From: Eilatimonas milleporae
GTDB taxonomy: Bacteria > Pseudomonadota > Alphaproteobacteria > Sphingomonadales > Kordiimonadaceae
Direction of reading: 5' to 3'
Length of the DNA stretch: 64,000 nt
Assembly (NCBI RefSeq): GCF_003688555.1
Contig: NZ_REFR01000014.1
Coordinates: 1 to 64,000 of the forward strand
Below are positions 34,475 through 43,496 of this stretch, piece by piece. The notes below the pieces were generated by a model. The model did no database searches and was not told the origin of the DNA. It was given only the letters and a program-made list of their open reading frames with translations. A program made the translations under genes and the position numbers. Within the stretch, counting starts at the first letter, position 1. Each line of letters opens with the position of its first letter.

Positions 34475-37335
34475 GCGGCCTTGTCATCATGGGCGGCAAC
34501 CGCATCGGCACAGCGCCGGCATAATGCGCCATGCTCGGCCACTTCGGGCAGAACCACCCAGCAGCGCTGACATTTTTCACCGGCGGCAACAGAGGACACC
34601 ACCCCGATATCATCGGTGCCTTCCTTACGAAACGCCGTGTCGCCTGGTGCGCCCACGGCAATATCCGCCTGCGAGGTGATGAAGATTTCCGCCGGGTCAA
34701 GACCGTCGAAAGCCTGCATATCCGCCGCGTCCGTCACACTGACACTGACCGATGCCTGCAGGCTGGAGCCGATCACCTTATCCCGCCGCATCACCTCAAG
34801 CGCCGATGTCACCACGCCCCGGACGCGCCGGATGCGCCGCCATTTCCCGGCCAGGGCCTCATCCCGCCAGCTTTCCGGCGTTTCGGGCCACAGATTCAGA
34901 TGGACGCTGTCCGCCCCTTCACCGTGGCGGGCGAGCCAGGCTTCCTCGGCCGTAAAGGACAGAATGGGGGCAAACCAGCTGATCAGCCGGGTAAAAATGG
35001 CATCCAGCACGGTGCGCGCCGCCCTGCGGCGCAGGGCGTCCGGTCTGTCGCAATACAGTGCGTCCTTGCGGATATCGAAGTAAAAGGCGCTCAGATCGAC
35101 GATACAGAACTGATACAAGGCATGGAAAATGGGATTATAATCGTAAACGGACGCTTTTTCCCGGACAAGCGCGTCCATTTCCGCCAGGCGGTGCAGAATA
35201 TAACGCTCCAGTTCCGGCATTTCGGCGGGCGTCACCCTTTCCGCATCGGTAAATCCATCCAGGCTGCCCAGCATATAGCGGATGGTGTTGCGGATTTTAC
35301 GGTAGGCATCGACCTGGCCCTGAATGATCTGGTCACCGATACGGACATCTTCATGATAGTCCGTCGCCACCACCCAAAGACGCAGGATATCGGCGCCATA
35401 CTGTTCGACGATTTTCTGCGGCGCCACCACATTGCCGAGAGATTTGGACATCTTGCGGCCATCGCCGTCCTGAACGAAACCATGGGTCAGCACCCCTTTA
35501 TAAGGGGCGGCGCCACGGGTGCCGCAGGCTTCAAGCAGACTGGATTGGAACCAGCCGCGATGCTGATCGGACCCTTCCAGATAAAGATCGGCCGGCCATG
35601 CCAGGTCGTCGCGCTGCTCCAGAACAAAGCTGTGCGTCGATCCGCTGTCGAACCAGACATCGAGAATATCGAAGACCTGCTCATAATCGTCGGCGGCGTG
35701 GGCATTGCCCAGGAAATCGGACGCGGGCGTGGCCACCCAGGCATCGGCCCCGCCCCGCCTGACCGCTTCGATGATGCGGGCATTGACCGCGTCATCCTGC
35801 AGGATATCACCGGTCTTTTTATGCACGAACAGCGTGATCGGCACCCCCCAGGCCCGCTGACGCGAGATCACCCAGTCAGGCCGGTCGGCAACCATGGCGT
35901 CAATCCGGTTGCGACTGCCCGCCGGGAACCAGTCCACCTCTTCCCGGATCGCCTTGAGCGCCCGCGCCCGCAGTCCGGTTTTCTCCATGGAGATGAACCA
36001 CTGGGCAGTGTTGCGGAAAATCAGCGGCGCCTTGGAACGCCAGCTGTGGGGATAGGAATGGGTCAGGGTGCCCCGCGCCACCAGGGCCTGAACGTCCGTC
36101 AGCAGGCCGCATATATGGTCGGCAACCTTGTAGACATGATGTCCCGCCACCAGCGGCACATGATCATAATAGCGGCCGTCCTCGGCCACGGTGAAGGGAA
36201 CCTCGATGCCGAACTGGCGGTGCGCCACTTCAAAATCATCCTCGCCGTGCCCGGGCGCCGTATGGACAAAGCCGGTGCCGGCTTCAACCGTCACATGGCT
36301 GCCCGGCAAAAGCGGCACGTCAAAGTCATACCCGCCATCCGCACCGTCATAACCGGCCCAGGGATGCGCGCATACAGCGTCCTTGAAAGCCGTCCCCGGC
36401 AGGCGCGACAGCACCGTATGGGCCACAATGTCGGCACGCCCGGCAAAGGATTCCAGCAAATCCTCGGCCACGACCATGCGCGCACCCTTAACCGCGAGGC
36501 CACCGTCAGCGACCTCATCGACACGGACAACCACATATGTCAGGTCCGGGCCGTAGCAGATCGCCCGGTTGCCCGGGATGGTCCACGGGGTCGTGGTCCA
36601 GATGACAATGCTGGCACCGTCCAGCAGCGGCTCAGCGGCCTCGGTGACCCTGAAGGCCACATCGATCTGGGTCGATGTATGGTCATGATATTCGACCTCG
36701 GCCTCCGCGAGGGCGGTTTTTTCAACCGGTGACCACATCACCGGTTTTGAGCCGCGATACAGCGCCCCCTGCCCGGCGAACTTCAGAAGCTCGCCGACAA
36801 TCTGCGCCTCGGCATCATAGGCCATGGTGGTGTAGGGGTTGTTCCAGTCGCCGAAGATACCGAGACGGGCAAACTGTTCCTTCTGCCGCTCGATCCATTC
36901 CGCCGCGAACTGACGGCATTCCCGGCGAAACTCGACAGGGTCCACATCGTCCTTGTTTTTCTTCTTCTTGCGATACTTTTCCTCGATCTTCCATTCGATC
37001 GGCAGACCGTGGCAGTCCCAGCCGGGCACATAAGGCGCATCCCGGCCCATCATCTGCTGGGACTTGACGATCACATCCTTGAGGATCTTGTTCATGGCGT
37101 GGCCGATATGGATGTCGCCATTGGCATAAGGCGGTCCGTCATGCAGGATGAATTTCTGCCGGCCCGCCGCCACCTCGCGCAGCCGGGTGTACAAATCCTG
37201 CTCGTTCCAGCGACGCAGGAAATCCGGTTCGCGCTTGGGTAGTCCCGCGCGCATGGGAAAATCGGTTTTGGGGAGGAAAACGGTGTCCCGGTAATCCCGG
37301 GCGGCACCGGAAGTGTCGGTCGGTTTGCCAGCCAT
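34471..37335 (-). CDS. ileS: isoleucyl-tRNA synthetase
   Basis: 954 residues, class I aminoacyl-tRNA synthetase. The HIGH motif is in [13 protein letters not shown] and the KMSKS motif in [13 protein letters not shown]. The editing domain ([13 protein letters not shown]) sits between them. The C-terminal zinc finger CQRCW and LCRRC is present, the form usual in mupirocin-sensitive bacterial Ile[13 protein letters not shown] and [12 protein letters not shown] are diagnostic. It overlaps lspA by four bases. Upstream is a 284-base gap followed by the receiver-like gene. Confidence 0.98.
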   Translation of the reverse strand: MAGKPTDTSGAARDYRDTVFLPKTDFPMRAGLPKREPDFLRRWNEQDLYTRLREVAAGRQKFILHDGPPYANGDIHIGHAMNKILKDVIVKSQQMMGRDAPYVPGWDCHGLPIEWKIEEKYRKKKKNKDDVDPVEFRRECRQFAAEWIERQKEQFARLGIFGDWNNPYTTMAYDAEAQIVGELLKFAGQGALYRGSKPVMWSPVEKTALAEAEVEYHDHTSTQIDVAFRVTEAAEPLLDGASIVIWTTTPWTIPGNRAICYGPDLTYVVVRVDEVADGGLAVKGARMVVAEDLLESFAGRADIVAHTVLSRLPGTAFKDAVCAHPWAGYDGADGGYDFDVPLLPGSHVTVEAGTGFVHTAPGHGEDDFEVAHRQFGIEVPFTVAEDGRYYDHVPLVAGHHVYKVADHICGLLTDVQALVARGTLTHSYPHSWRSKAPLIFRNTAQWFISMEKTGLRARALKAIREEVDWFPAGSRNRIDAMVADRPDWVISRQRAWGVPITLFVHKKTGDILQDDAVNARIIEAVRRGGADAWVATPASDFLGNAHAADDYEQVFDILDVWFDSGSTHSFVLEQRDDLAWPADLYLEGSDQHRGWFQSSLLEACGTRGAAPYKGVLTHGFVQDGDGRKMSKSLGNVVAPQKIVEQYGADILRLWVVATDYHEDVRIGDQIIQGQVDAYRKIRNTIRYMLGSLDGFTDAERVTPAEMPELERYILHRLAEMDALVREKASVYDYNPIFHALYQFCIVDLSAFYFDIRKDALYCDRPDALRRRAARTVLDAIFTRLISWFAPILSFTAEEAWLARHGEGADSVHLNLWPETPESWRDEALAGKWRRIRRVRGVVTSALEVMRRDKVIGSSLQASVSVSVTDAADMQAFDGLDPAEIFITSQADIAVGAPGDTAFRKEGTDDIGVVSSVAAGEKCQRCWVVLPEVAEHGALCRRCADAVAAHDDKAA

Positions 37336-37619
37336 CGCTCGGCGTGCTCCTTAAGGCACAGACATGTCAGAAAATCGGATTAAACAAAAGCACCATCCCG
37401 GTCGCTCACAGGAACGCCGGGCCGGTAATTCGTATAATTGCGGCACTGCCATAAGGCACAGACCGCGTTGTGGGCTGGAAACGCTGTTTCATACCGCCCT
37501 TCTAGCAATGCCGTTATACGCTGTCGAGCCCCAAGGAATACCGGCGGATAGGGCACGGCGAAAACGGCGACGGCCTTGTAGCGGGTCAGTCCGCGTCACA
37601 GATTCACACACAAGCCCCG
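37336..37619 (-). promoter_or_regulatory. gap upstream of ileS, probable promoter region
   Basis: No gene is supported here. The plus-strand frame crossing it has no recognisable features. As the only sizeable gap in the ribF–ileS–lspA block, it probably holds the ileS promoter. I see no T-box, clear terminator or other RNA switch. Confidence 0.35.
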
Positions 37620-38174
37620 TCAGGACAGCCAGAACTTGGTCCACACCTTGACAGGGATCAGGCCGTCATCGGCGCTGCGCCGTTCGACGGCCCTTTTTTG
37701 CGGTTTGGACGTCCGCCGGCAGGGGCCGTTATAGCTGCTGTTCTGGACAAAGGGCCTCAGATTGGTGAGTACGGCATTGATATGATTGACCAGTGCCTGC
37801 CCGGTCAGGGGAAGGGCGACGATCTTGTTGACCCCGGCATTGCGCGCGGCCAGGACGGACTCCCGCTGCGGATCGCTCAAGGCGAAAATGATCGGCGCGA
37901 CCGAACTCGGCCCCGTCGTCAGGCGGACGAAACGGGCGAAATCCAGTCCGCCCAGTTCGGGAAAATTGTCTTCGATGAAAAAGAAGGTGTAGCGGTGCTG
38001 TTCCATCGCGTTGACCGCTGCGATATTGTCGCCGACGATGGCGATCTTTTGGGGACGTTTCTGCCACAGGGCCGCTTTCAGGCCTTGACCCATCTGCAGG
38101 TTGCGGCAGGCCAGCAGAAAGCTTAATTCACCGATCTCGACCATGGACTCGAATCTCAACCCCTCATCGAACAT
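37620..38174 (-). CDS. atypical receiver-domain protein (pseudo-receiver)
   Basis: 184 residues resembling a single CheY-like receiver domain with a tail. The fold is recognisable: KIAIVGDNIAAVNAMEQHRYTFFFIEDNFPELGGLDFARFVR and FALSDPQRESVLAARNAGVNKIVALPLTGQAL. The residue aligned with the phosphoacceptor Asp is Glu (FFIEDNFPELGG against ISDWNMEPMTG of the nearby CheY), and the conserved Lys of the KP motif is Ala–Leu (VALPLT). The acidic pocket near the N-terminus is also changed (VGDN). It is therefore probably not controlled by ordinary phosphotransfer. The start at 38174 has AAAGGA upstream. It lies between ribF and ileS on the same strand. Its partner is unknown. Confidence 0.78.
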   Translation of the reverse strand: MFDEGLRFESMVEIGELSFLLACRNLQMGQGLKAALWQKRPQKIAIVGDNIAAVNAMEQHRYTFFFIEDNFPELGGLDFARFVRLTTGPSSVAPIIFALSDPQRESVLAARNAGVNKIVALPLTGQALVNHINAVLTNLRPFVQNSSYNGPCRRTSKPQKRAVERRSADDGLIPVKVWTKFWLS

Positions 38175-38325
38175 AGCATATATCCTTTATGACACCCCGC
38201 CTGGGCACGCTACAGATTTCTCTGCAGGCGGCATGCCAAACAGGGCATGCGTGCGATATTTTTGCCGGGGGTTTTCCCCAAATATGCCTGAGGTTTCGAT
38301 GCGCGTCTCTGAACGGCGCGTTTTG

Positions 38326-39345
38326 TCAGAACGGTTTGCTACCGCCTTCAAGATATGCGTCAAGACGGGGTCTGCGCAACTGTTCCCGTGCGTTGACGGG
38401 TGCGGCAAGCCGGTCACGCGCGGCGGTGCAGTCGGCTGCGATCTGGGTTTTCAAGGCCTCGAGGCCGTCGAATTTCCGCTCGGACCGCAGGAAATCGACA
38501 AACTCGACACGCAAATGCGTTTCATAAAGATCGCCCTGAAAGTCAAACAGGTGCACTTCCAGAAGGGGATCGACCTTGTCGAATGTGGGACGCATGCCAA
38601 GATTGGCCACACCGTCACAAACCCTGCCGCCGTCATCCTCCATGACGACACGCACCGCATACACACCGAAACGGGGAATAACCGTATCGCCCAGGGCAAT
38701 ATTTGCCGTCGGGAAACCGATGGTACGCCCACGCCGGTCACCGCGGATCACGCGCCCCGACAGACCCCACCAATGGCCAAGAAGGTCGGCGGCGATACGG
38801 GCCTGACCGTTTTGCAGGGCACGGCGCACCAGGCTGGAGGAATAGGATTCCCGCTCATACGGTGCCACGGCAATGCGGACGGGGTCGATCACGCTGAGGC
38901 CGAACCCTTCCATTTCCCCCATCCAGCCGAGCACATCAACACCGCCGCCCCGTCCTTTGCCGAAACGATAGTCATAGCCGACACAGACATGCAGGACATT
39001 CAATCCATCCACCAGGACATCCAAAACAAAATCCTGCGCGGCCATACCGGCCAGCTCCGCATCAAATGGCAGCACCACCAGCTGGTCGACACCGAAGGTC
39101 TCCAACAGGCTGGCCCGTTCACGGAAGGGTGTCAGCCGGAAGGGCGGCAGATCCGGTTTGAAAAACCGCACCGGATGCGGTTCCGTCACCACAACCGTCA
39201 AAGGTACCCCCATGTCACGGGCGATCCGGCCGGTTTCGCCGATCACCACCTGATGACCGCGATGAAAACCGTCAAAATTCCCCAGGGCGGCGACGGTGCC
39301 GCCGGGTGCTGCGGTCAGTTCGGAAATATGTCGAAAAATACGCAT
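38326..39345 (-). CDS. ribF: bifunctional riboflavin kinase / FAD synthetase
   Basis: 339 residues. The N-terminal FAD synthetase domain has the nucleotidyltransferase motif LGNFDGFHRGHQ and VGYDYRFGKGRGG. The C-terminal riboflavin kinase domain has GDRRGRTIGFPTANIAL, FGVYAVRV and GVANLGMRPTF. Together they make FMN and FAD from riboflavin. The length is normal. It precedes the receiver-like gene and ileS in the order ribF–(extra gene)–ileS–lspA, of which ribF–ileS–lspA is widely conserved in proteobacteria. It is divergent from cheY. Confidence 0.96.
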   Translation of the reverse strand: MRIFRHISELTAAPGGTVAALGNFDGFHRGHQVVIGETGRIARDMGVPLTVVVTEPHPVRFFKPDLPPFRLTPFRERASLLETFGVDQLVVLPFDAELAGMAAQDFVLDVLVDGLNVLHVCVGYDYRFGKGRGGGVDVLGWMGEMEGFGLSVIDPVRIAVAPYERESYSSSLVRRALQNGQARIAADLLGHWWGLSGRVIRGDRRGRTIGFPTANIALGDTVIPRFGVYAVRVVMEDDGGRVCDGVANLGMRPTFDKVDPLLEVHLFDFQGDLYETHLRVEFVDFLRSERKFDGLEALKTQIAADCTAARDRLAAPVNAREQLRRPRLDAYLEGGSKPF

Positions 39346-39652
39346 TCCGGAATGGCTGGCGCCTGTCCTGTTTTTGAAAATTCTGCCGTATCAGGGGGCG
39401 CTCATACACCATCACAGCGACCACGACCAGCCTTCATAAGCTGCATTCAGACCCGTTTAAACCGCGCGAATACGCATTTTGAAAAGGGGACACCCCCTTA
39501 AGACCGGTGAAGCGATTGCAAGAACAGCCCGTTTAGGTTAACCAATTTTTTATTGAGGCCAGCTACGGTCCATGGCGCTGCCACACAGGCGGGTTTCTGT
39601 CGGTTGCCGTGCAGTCTTCACTATTGTCAAAGCGGATATCGAGGAAAGTATT
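39346..39652 (+). promoter_or_regulatory. divergent promoter region ribF / cheY with a CtrA-like site
   Basis: The gap of 307 bases holds no gene. At 39538–39552 the sequence TTAA–N7–TTTA differs in one base from the CtrA consensus TTAA–N7–TTAA and lies about 100 bases before the cheY start. CtrA controls chemotaxis and flagellar genes in alphaproteobacteria, so this is a candidate operator, but short matches occur by chance. GAGGAAAG precedes the cheY ATG. Confidence 0.35.
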
Positions 39653-40039
39653 ATGGCCGTTGATATGGGTTTGCCGATCCTGATCGTCGACGACTACAAA
39701 ACAATGCTGCGAATTGTCAGAAACCTCCTGAAACAACTCGGTTTCGACAATGTCGACGAGGCGACAGATGGCGCGCAAGCCCTGCAAAAGGCCCGCGCCA
39801 AGCAATATGGCCTGATTATTTCGGACTGGAATATGGAGCCGATGACAGGCTATGAACTTCTGAAAGAAGTACGCGCCGACAATCAGCTCAAGGATACGCC
39901 ATTCATCATGGTGACCGCCGAATCAAAAACAGACAATGTCATCGCCGCCAAGAAAGCCGGCGTAAACAACTACATTGTGAAACCTTTCAATGCTGCGACA
40001 TTGAAACAAAAGCTGGTGGCTGTTCTTGGAGAGTTTTGA
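39653..40039 (+). CDS. cheY: chemotaxis response regulator CheY
   Basis: 128 residues, one receiver domain with all catalytic residues: the acidic pair in ILIVDDYKTML, the phosphoacceptor Asp in IISDWNMEPMTG, Thr in VTAES and Lys in YIVKPFN. It should carry the phosphoryl signal from CheA to the flagellar switch. The ATG at 39653 follows GAGGAAAG. The stop overlaps the cheZ start (TGATG). The pairing with cheZ makes the CheY assignment stronger than sequence alone. No CheA, CheW or receptor genes lie nearby. Confidence 0.92.
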   Translation: MAVDMGLPILIVDDYKTMLRIVRNLLKQLGFDNVDEATDGAQALQKARAKQYGLIISDWNMEPMTGYELLKEVRADNQLKDTPFIMVTAESKTDNVIAAKKAGVNNYIVKPFNAATLKQKLVAVLGEF

Positions 40040-41091
40040 TGCTCTCTGATGATCTCACACATGAGATAGAGCGTTTGGTCGATCATCTTCGACGCAAGCG
40101 TACGTCCAGCATGTCCCTGCTGGACGTTGCGGCTGTCACGGAAGTGCTGATCGGTACGATGCAGGCCTATTTCCGGTCCATAGATACGTCCATCTACCGG
40201 GAGTGCCGGGCGCTCAGCGAATATATTTCCAATGCCCGCAAGGAAATCGCCTCGTTGCAGCCCAGCGATCTTGAGAATGCGCGCATACCACGCGCGGGCA
40301 TGGAACTGGACGCCATCGTCCAGCAAACGGAAGAAGCCACCAACACCATCATGGAGGCCGCCGAGGAAATCATGGCGCTCGACCCGAGCGACATGGAAAC
40401 CTATCAGGCCACCACGCAAGACGCGGTCATGCGTATTTTCGAGGCCTGTTCCTTTCAGGACATTACCGGACAACGCATTTCCAAGGTCGTCAGCACCCTG
40501 ACGCATATTGAAGTGCGTGTGCTTGAACTGCGTGATCTCATGGGCGTGACAGAGGACGACATCCGCGATGCCCAGCAACCGGAAATCGTCGAGGATGAAA
40601 ACAAATCCCTGCTGTCCGGTCCCGCGCTGAAGGGCGAAGGCATCGACCAGATGGCCGTTGATGCCCTGATGACAGAGGCCGGCGCCGCACCGGAAAAAGC
40701 CGCCCCAGTAGCACAAGACACAGCACAAGAAACGCCGGAGCCGAAAGCAGCACCGCCGGCCGAGATCAATGCCGATCCGGCACCGGCGGAAGCCTCCAAA
40801 AAGGCGGCAGCCCCGAAACCCGCACCGCCCCCGCAACCGGAAGCACCCAAGCCGGTCGATCCCGCCAAACTGGACGCCATGTTCGAGGAAGATTTCGACC
40901 CGCTTTCCGACACGCCCAAAAAAGAGGATGCTGACACCCCTGCGGACGAACCGGAAGGCGAGGCCGCAAAAGCGGAAGAAGCCAAACCCGCAAAGGACAA
41001 GAAAGCGGAGAGCGCGCCTCCGGCAAAAGACGCTGACCTGCCATCCGGCGAAGAGGTCAGCCAGGACGATATCGACGCCCTGTTCGGCTGA
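40039..41091 (+). CDS. cheZ: CheY-phosphate phosphatase CheZ
   Basis: About 350 residues. The long helical N-terminal half carries the CheZ signature ACSFQDITGQRISKVV, whose Gln is the catalytic residue that dephosphorylates CheY-P. From about residue 210 to 340 there is a Pro/Ala/Glu/Lys-rich disordered region. The extreme C-terminus SQDDIDALFG resembles both the CheY-binding tail of CheZ and the N-terminal CheY-binding motif of FliM (SQxEIDALL). The ATG at 40039 overlaps the cheY stop, so the two are co-translated. The protein is longer than enterobacterial CheZ because of the linker. Confidence 0.9.
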   Translation: MLSDDLTHEIERLVDHLRRKRTSSMSLLDVAAVTEVLIGTMQAYFRSIDTSIYRECRALSEYISNARKEIASLQPSDLENARIPRAGMELDAIVQQTEEATNTIMEAAEEIMALDPSDMETYQATTQDAVMRIFEACSFQDITGQRISKVVSTLTHIEVRVLELRDLMGVTEDDIRDAQQPEIVEDENKSLLSGPALKGEGIDQMAVDALMTEAGAAPEKAAPVAQDTAQETPEPKAAPPAEINADPAPAEASKKAAAPKPAPPPQPEAPKPVDPAKLDAMFEEDFDPLSDTPKKEDADTPADEPEGEAAKAEEAKPAKDKKAESAPPAKDADLPSGEEVSQDDIDALFG

Positions 41092-41156
41092 CCCCCATCA
41101 TTTCTTTCCACTTCCCGGTAAAGATGTGCCTGACCCTGCCTTCAGCCTGAGGGCCC

Positions 41157-42245
41157 TCAGGACGCGCCGGCGACGGAGCCCTGACCGGACCGCGTCTCTT
41201 TTTCCTGACCTGACGTGTCCGGATTCGCGGCTTTCGCCTGAATGTCCGGCTTTTTTGTCAGATCCCACATTTGCTTGAAGTAACTGGAGAAATTGGTCCG
41301 GCGGTAGATATCGTCTTCGTCGGTTGCCGCCATCAGGCGGTCATGGGCCGTTTCCAGGGCGTGGTAGGGGATGCTTGGAAACAGATGGTGCAGGGCGTGA
41401 AACCGCAATCCAACGGGCGCCACGATCAATCCGATCCATTTCGGCCCGACATAGTTGAGAGAATCGAGCAATTGCTCGTCCACCGTCATCGGCGCCAGGT
41501 CCAGATTGATGTACCGGTGCGCGGCCAGTGTGCGGATGGCGTTGAAAATCAGCCCCACCATGATCACCCCGACCAGTTTCACCAGAACCAGCGGCGCCAG
41601 AACACCCTGATAAATCAGGATCGAAAAAATAACGGTGACCGCAAGCACATAGGCTTCCATGCCGATCAGCAGTTTCTTGTTGGCACGATTACGCCGGTCA
41701 TAGTGCCAGTTGATCACGAGGGACGACAGCCGCCGCTCCAGATAGTCCGTCCCCTTTGCCGACAACAGGCGCACGGGCAGACCGATCAGCATGCGGATAT
41801 ACAGGATAACCGGCGTCACAAAGGCGTGGTGCAGGATGAACCAGATAATCCCCAGAGCGGAACTGCCGGCCAGCGGCGCATACTCAGGATCGTTGTCCGT
41901 GGCATACTGTTTGGGCAGATGATGCTCAAGATGGGGTTCATACAGGATGGACGGCAACAGAAAGGGAATACCGACAAGGATATTCCAGCCATATATGAAG
42001 CTTCTGAATTTCACCCTGGGCAGGTGCACCACTTCATGCATGTAAATGGCGCAACGATACGCCATCAGCGCCGCCAGAAAGAACCCGGCCACCTGTAGGG
42101 ACAGGGACGGCGCAAAGAAAAGTGCGGCCAGGCCGCCCAGAAACGCCGCATAAGCGATGAGGAATTCGCGCCAGAAAATGCCCAGATCCGGTTCGAAACA
42201 GTCCTTGATCAGAGCGCGGTAATCGCTTCGTTTTAAACTGGTCAC
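41157..42245 (-). CDS. fatty acid desaturase family membrane protein
   Basis: About 362 residues with several membrane helices and three histidine boxes: HEVVH, HLEHH and HALHH. They bind the di-iron centre of membrane desaturases and related hydroxylases. The protein would introduce a double bond or hydroxyl into an acyl chain at the inner membrane, but the substrate is not clear. The C-terminal tail is hydrophilic. The frame opens with several non-ATG candidates. The GTG at 42245 follows AAGAGG and is preferred over the GTG at 42290, and the true start is uncertain. A perfect 16-bp palindrome (41146–41161) covers the stop codon. Confidence 0.85.
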   Translation of the reverse strand: MTSLKRSDYRALIKDCFEPDLGIFWREFLIAYAAFLGGLAALFFAPSLSLQVAGFFLAALMAYRCAIYMHEVVHLPRVKFRSFIYGWNILVGIPFLLPSILYEPHLEHHLPKQYATDNDPEYAPLAGSSALGIIWFILHHAFVTPVILYIRMLIGLPVRLLSAKGTDYLERRLSSLVINWHYDRRNRANKKLLIGMEAYVLAVTVIFSILIYQGVLAPLVLVKLVGVIMVGLIFNAIRTLAAHRYINLDLAPMTVDEQLLDSLNYVGPKWIGLIVAPVGLRFHALHHLFPSIPYHALETAHDRLMAATDEDDIYRRTNFSSYFKQMWDLTKKPDIQAKAANPDTSGQEKETRSGQGSVAGAS

Positions 42246-42502
42246 TGTGCTTGACCTCTTCAAAAACCTGGTGTCAGACCCCTGCCCCACATTTGCAGCG
42301 CGGTTGTTTGCCGCCGAAATGGGGCCGTTTCATGACACTCATTCATAAACGATCCGCGCCAGGGGATCGAACCCAATTCAACGCGACAGATCGTCCCTGC
42401 CCATGACATGCAGTTTCAAGCCACATATTGATGCAAATCAGAATTCCGGCGGCATCCGGACACGCCAAAAGGCCGTTTTCCGGGCAGGCCGCCCCTAAGC
42501 AT

Positions 42503-43459
42503 CTACCATGACAGACCTGGCAGAATGGCCTGCGGCACAGGGACGCAGGCGCCGAAAAGCGCGCAAAAACGGTCCAGCGGCACCTGCGGCATGCCGCCTT
42601 CCAGCAACGGCATCAGATCGCGGCCATGGATACCGGCCGCCACAAGGGCCCCTTCAACGCCGGCCGCAGCAGCTGCCGGCAGGTCGGTCTGAAGGCTGTC
42701 CCCGATCAGGAGAACCCGGTCCGCCGGCACGGTGGGCAGGCTGGCTTCCGCCATGCACGCGCTGACCGCCGATTTCAGCGGCTTGCCAAACCATTCAACC
42801 GGCCCGCCCATTTCGGCATACAGATCGGCGACGGCACCGGCACAGGGATACAAGGTCTCTCCGTGTCCGACAATCCGGTCCGGATTGGCGCACAGCAGCG
42901 GAACCCCCCGTTCCGCCGCACCCCGCAGATACGCCCTGTGGGCGTCCACGCCGTCCACCTCGAGATGCGTCGCCAGGATCACCTCGGCCTCATGCAGGCT
43001 GTCCACTTCCCGGACCGGCAGCCCGTCAATGGTTGCCCTGTCCTGCGCGGGCCCCAGATGATACAGGCGGGCATCGCGGTAGGCCGCACGCGCACGGTCC
43101 CGCGCAAGACCGCCCGATGTGACGATCCGATCCGTCAGCGCCGGGTCAAGGCCCATTTTCTCCAGCATGGCCCGCACCTCAAAACGGGGGCGTGGTGCGT
43201 TGGTCAGAAAAACCGTGCGGACGCCGGCGTCGCGGGTTTTTTGAATGGCATGGACGGCATTTTCGCTCAGATGCCGGCCATCATGCATCACCCCCCAAAG
43301 GTCACAGACGACAAGATCGAAACGTTCCACCTGACCGGCAATGCCCGTCCAGACCGGAATGGCACCGCCGCGCGGCGGTAGCGGCGTTCCGGTATCGACC
43401 GGTGAAGAGGACACCGTGGACAGAGACGCGGTTGCGGACCTTCGGGAACTCTCGGACAA
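42503..43459 (-). CDS. HAD-superfamily hydrolase, TIGR01459 type
   Basis: 318 residues, HAD subfamily IIA (NagD-like). Motif I is VVCDLWGVMHDG, motif II VFLTNAPRPR, the cap follows and motifs III/IV are WFGKPLKS and LLIGDSLQTDLPAAAAAG. DLWGV in place of the usual DxDGT is the mark of the TIGR01459 alphaproteobacterial group. It is a phosphatase of unknown substrate. The TTG at 43459 is taken as start because AGGAG lies seven bases upstream and no ATG is available before motif I. It lies 37 bases downstream of the TipF-like gene on the same strand. Confidence 0.87.
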   Translation of the reverse strand: MSESSRRSATASLSTVSSSPVDTGTPLPPRGGAIPVWTGIAGQVERFDLVVCDLWGVMHDGRHLSENAVHAIQKTRDAGVRTVFLTNAPRPRFEVRAMLEKMGLDPALTDRIVTSGGLARDRARAAYRDARLYHLGPAQDRATIDGLPVREVDSLHEAEVILATHLEVDGVDAHRAYLRGAAERGVPLLCANPDRIVGHGETLYPCAGAVADLYAEMGGPVEWFGKPLKSAVSACMAEASLPTVPADRVLLIGDSLQTDLPAAAAAGVEGALVAAGIHGRDLMPLLEGGMPQVPLDRFCALFGACVPVPQAILPGLSW

Positions 43460-43496
43460 GGGAACACTCCTGCCGTCGGGAAACGGACTTTCAGGG

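Noticed and set aside
34531-36732. 733-codon plus-strand frame
   Set aside because: Antisense to ileS, which has intact HIGH, KMSKS and zinc motifs. The frame is a by-product of GC-rich codon use.
37364-37651. 95-codon plus-strand frame upstream of ileS
   Set aside because: Arg/Pro-rich without a ribosome-binding site, and it overlaps the end of the receiver-like gene on the other strand.
41146-41161. Perfect 16-bp palindrome CCTGAGGGCCCTCAGG as an operator
   Set aside because: It covers the desaturase stop codon between convergent genes and is more likely a 3'-end structure or chance than a promoter operator.
42361-42385. T-loop-like GTTCGATCC on the minus strand suggesting a tRNA
   Set aside because: The T-stem pairs poorly and no acceptor stem, D-arm or anticodon arm can be built around it.
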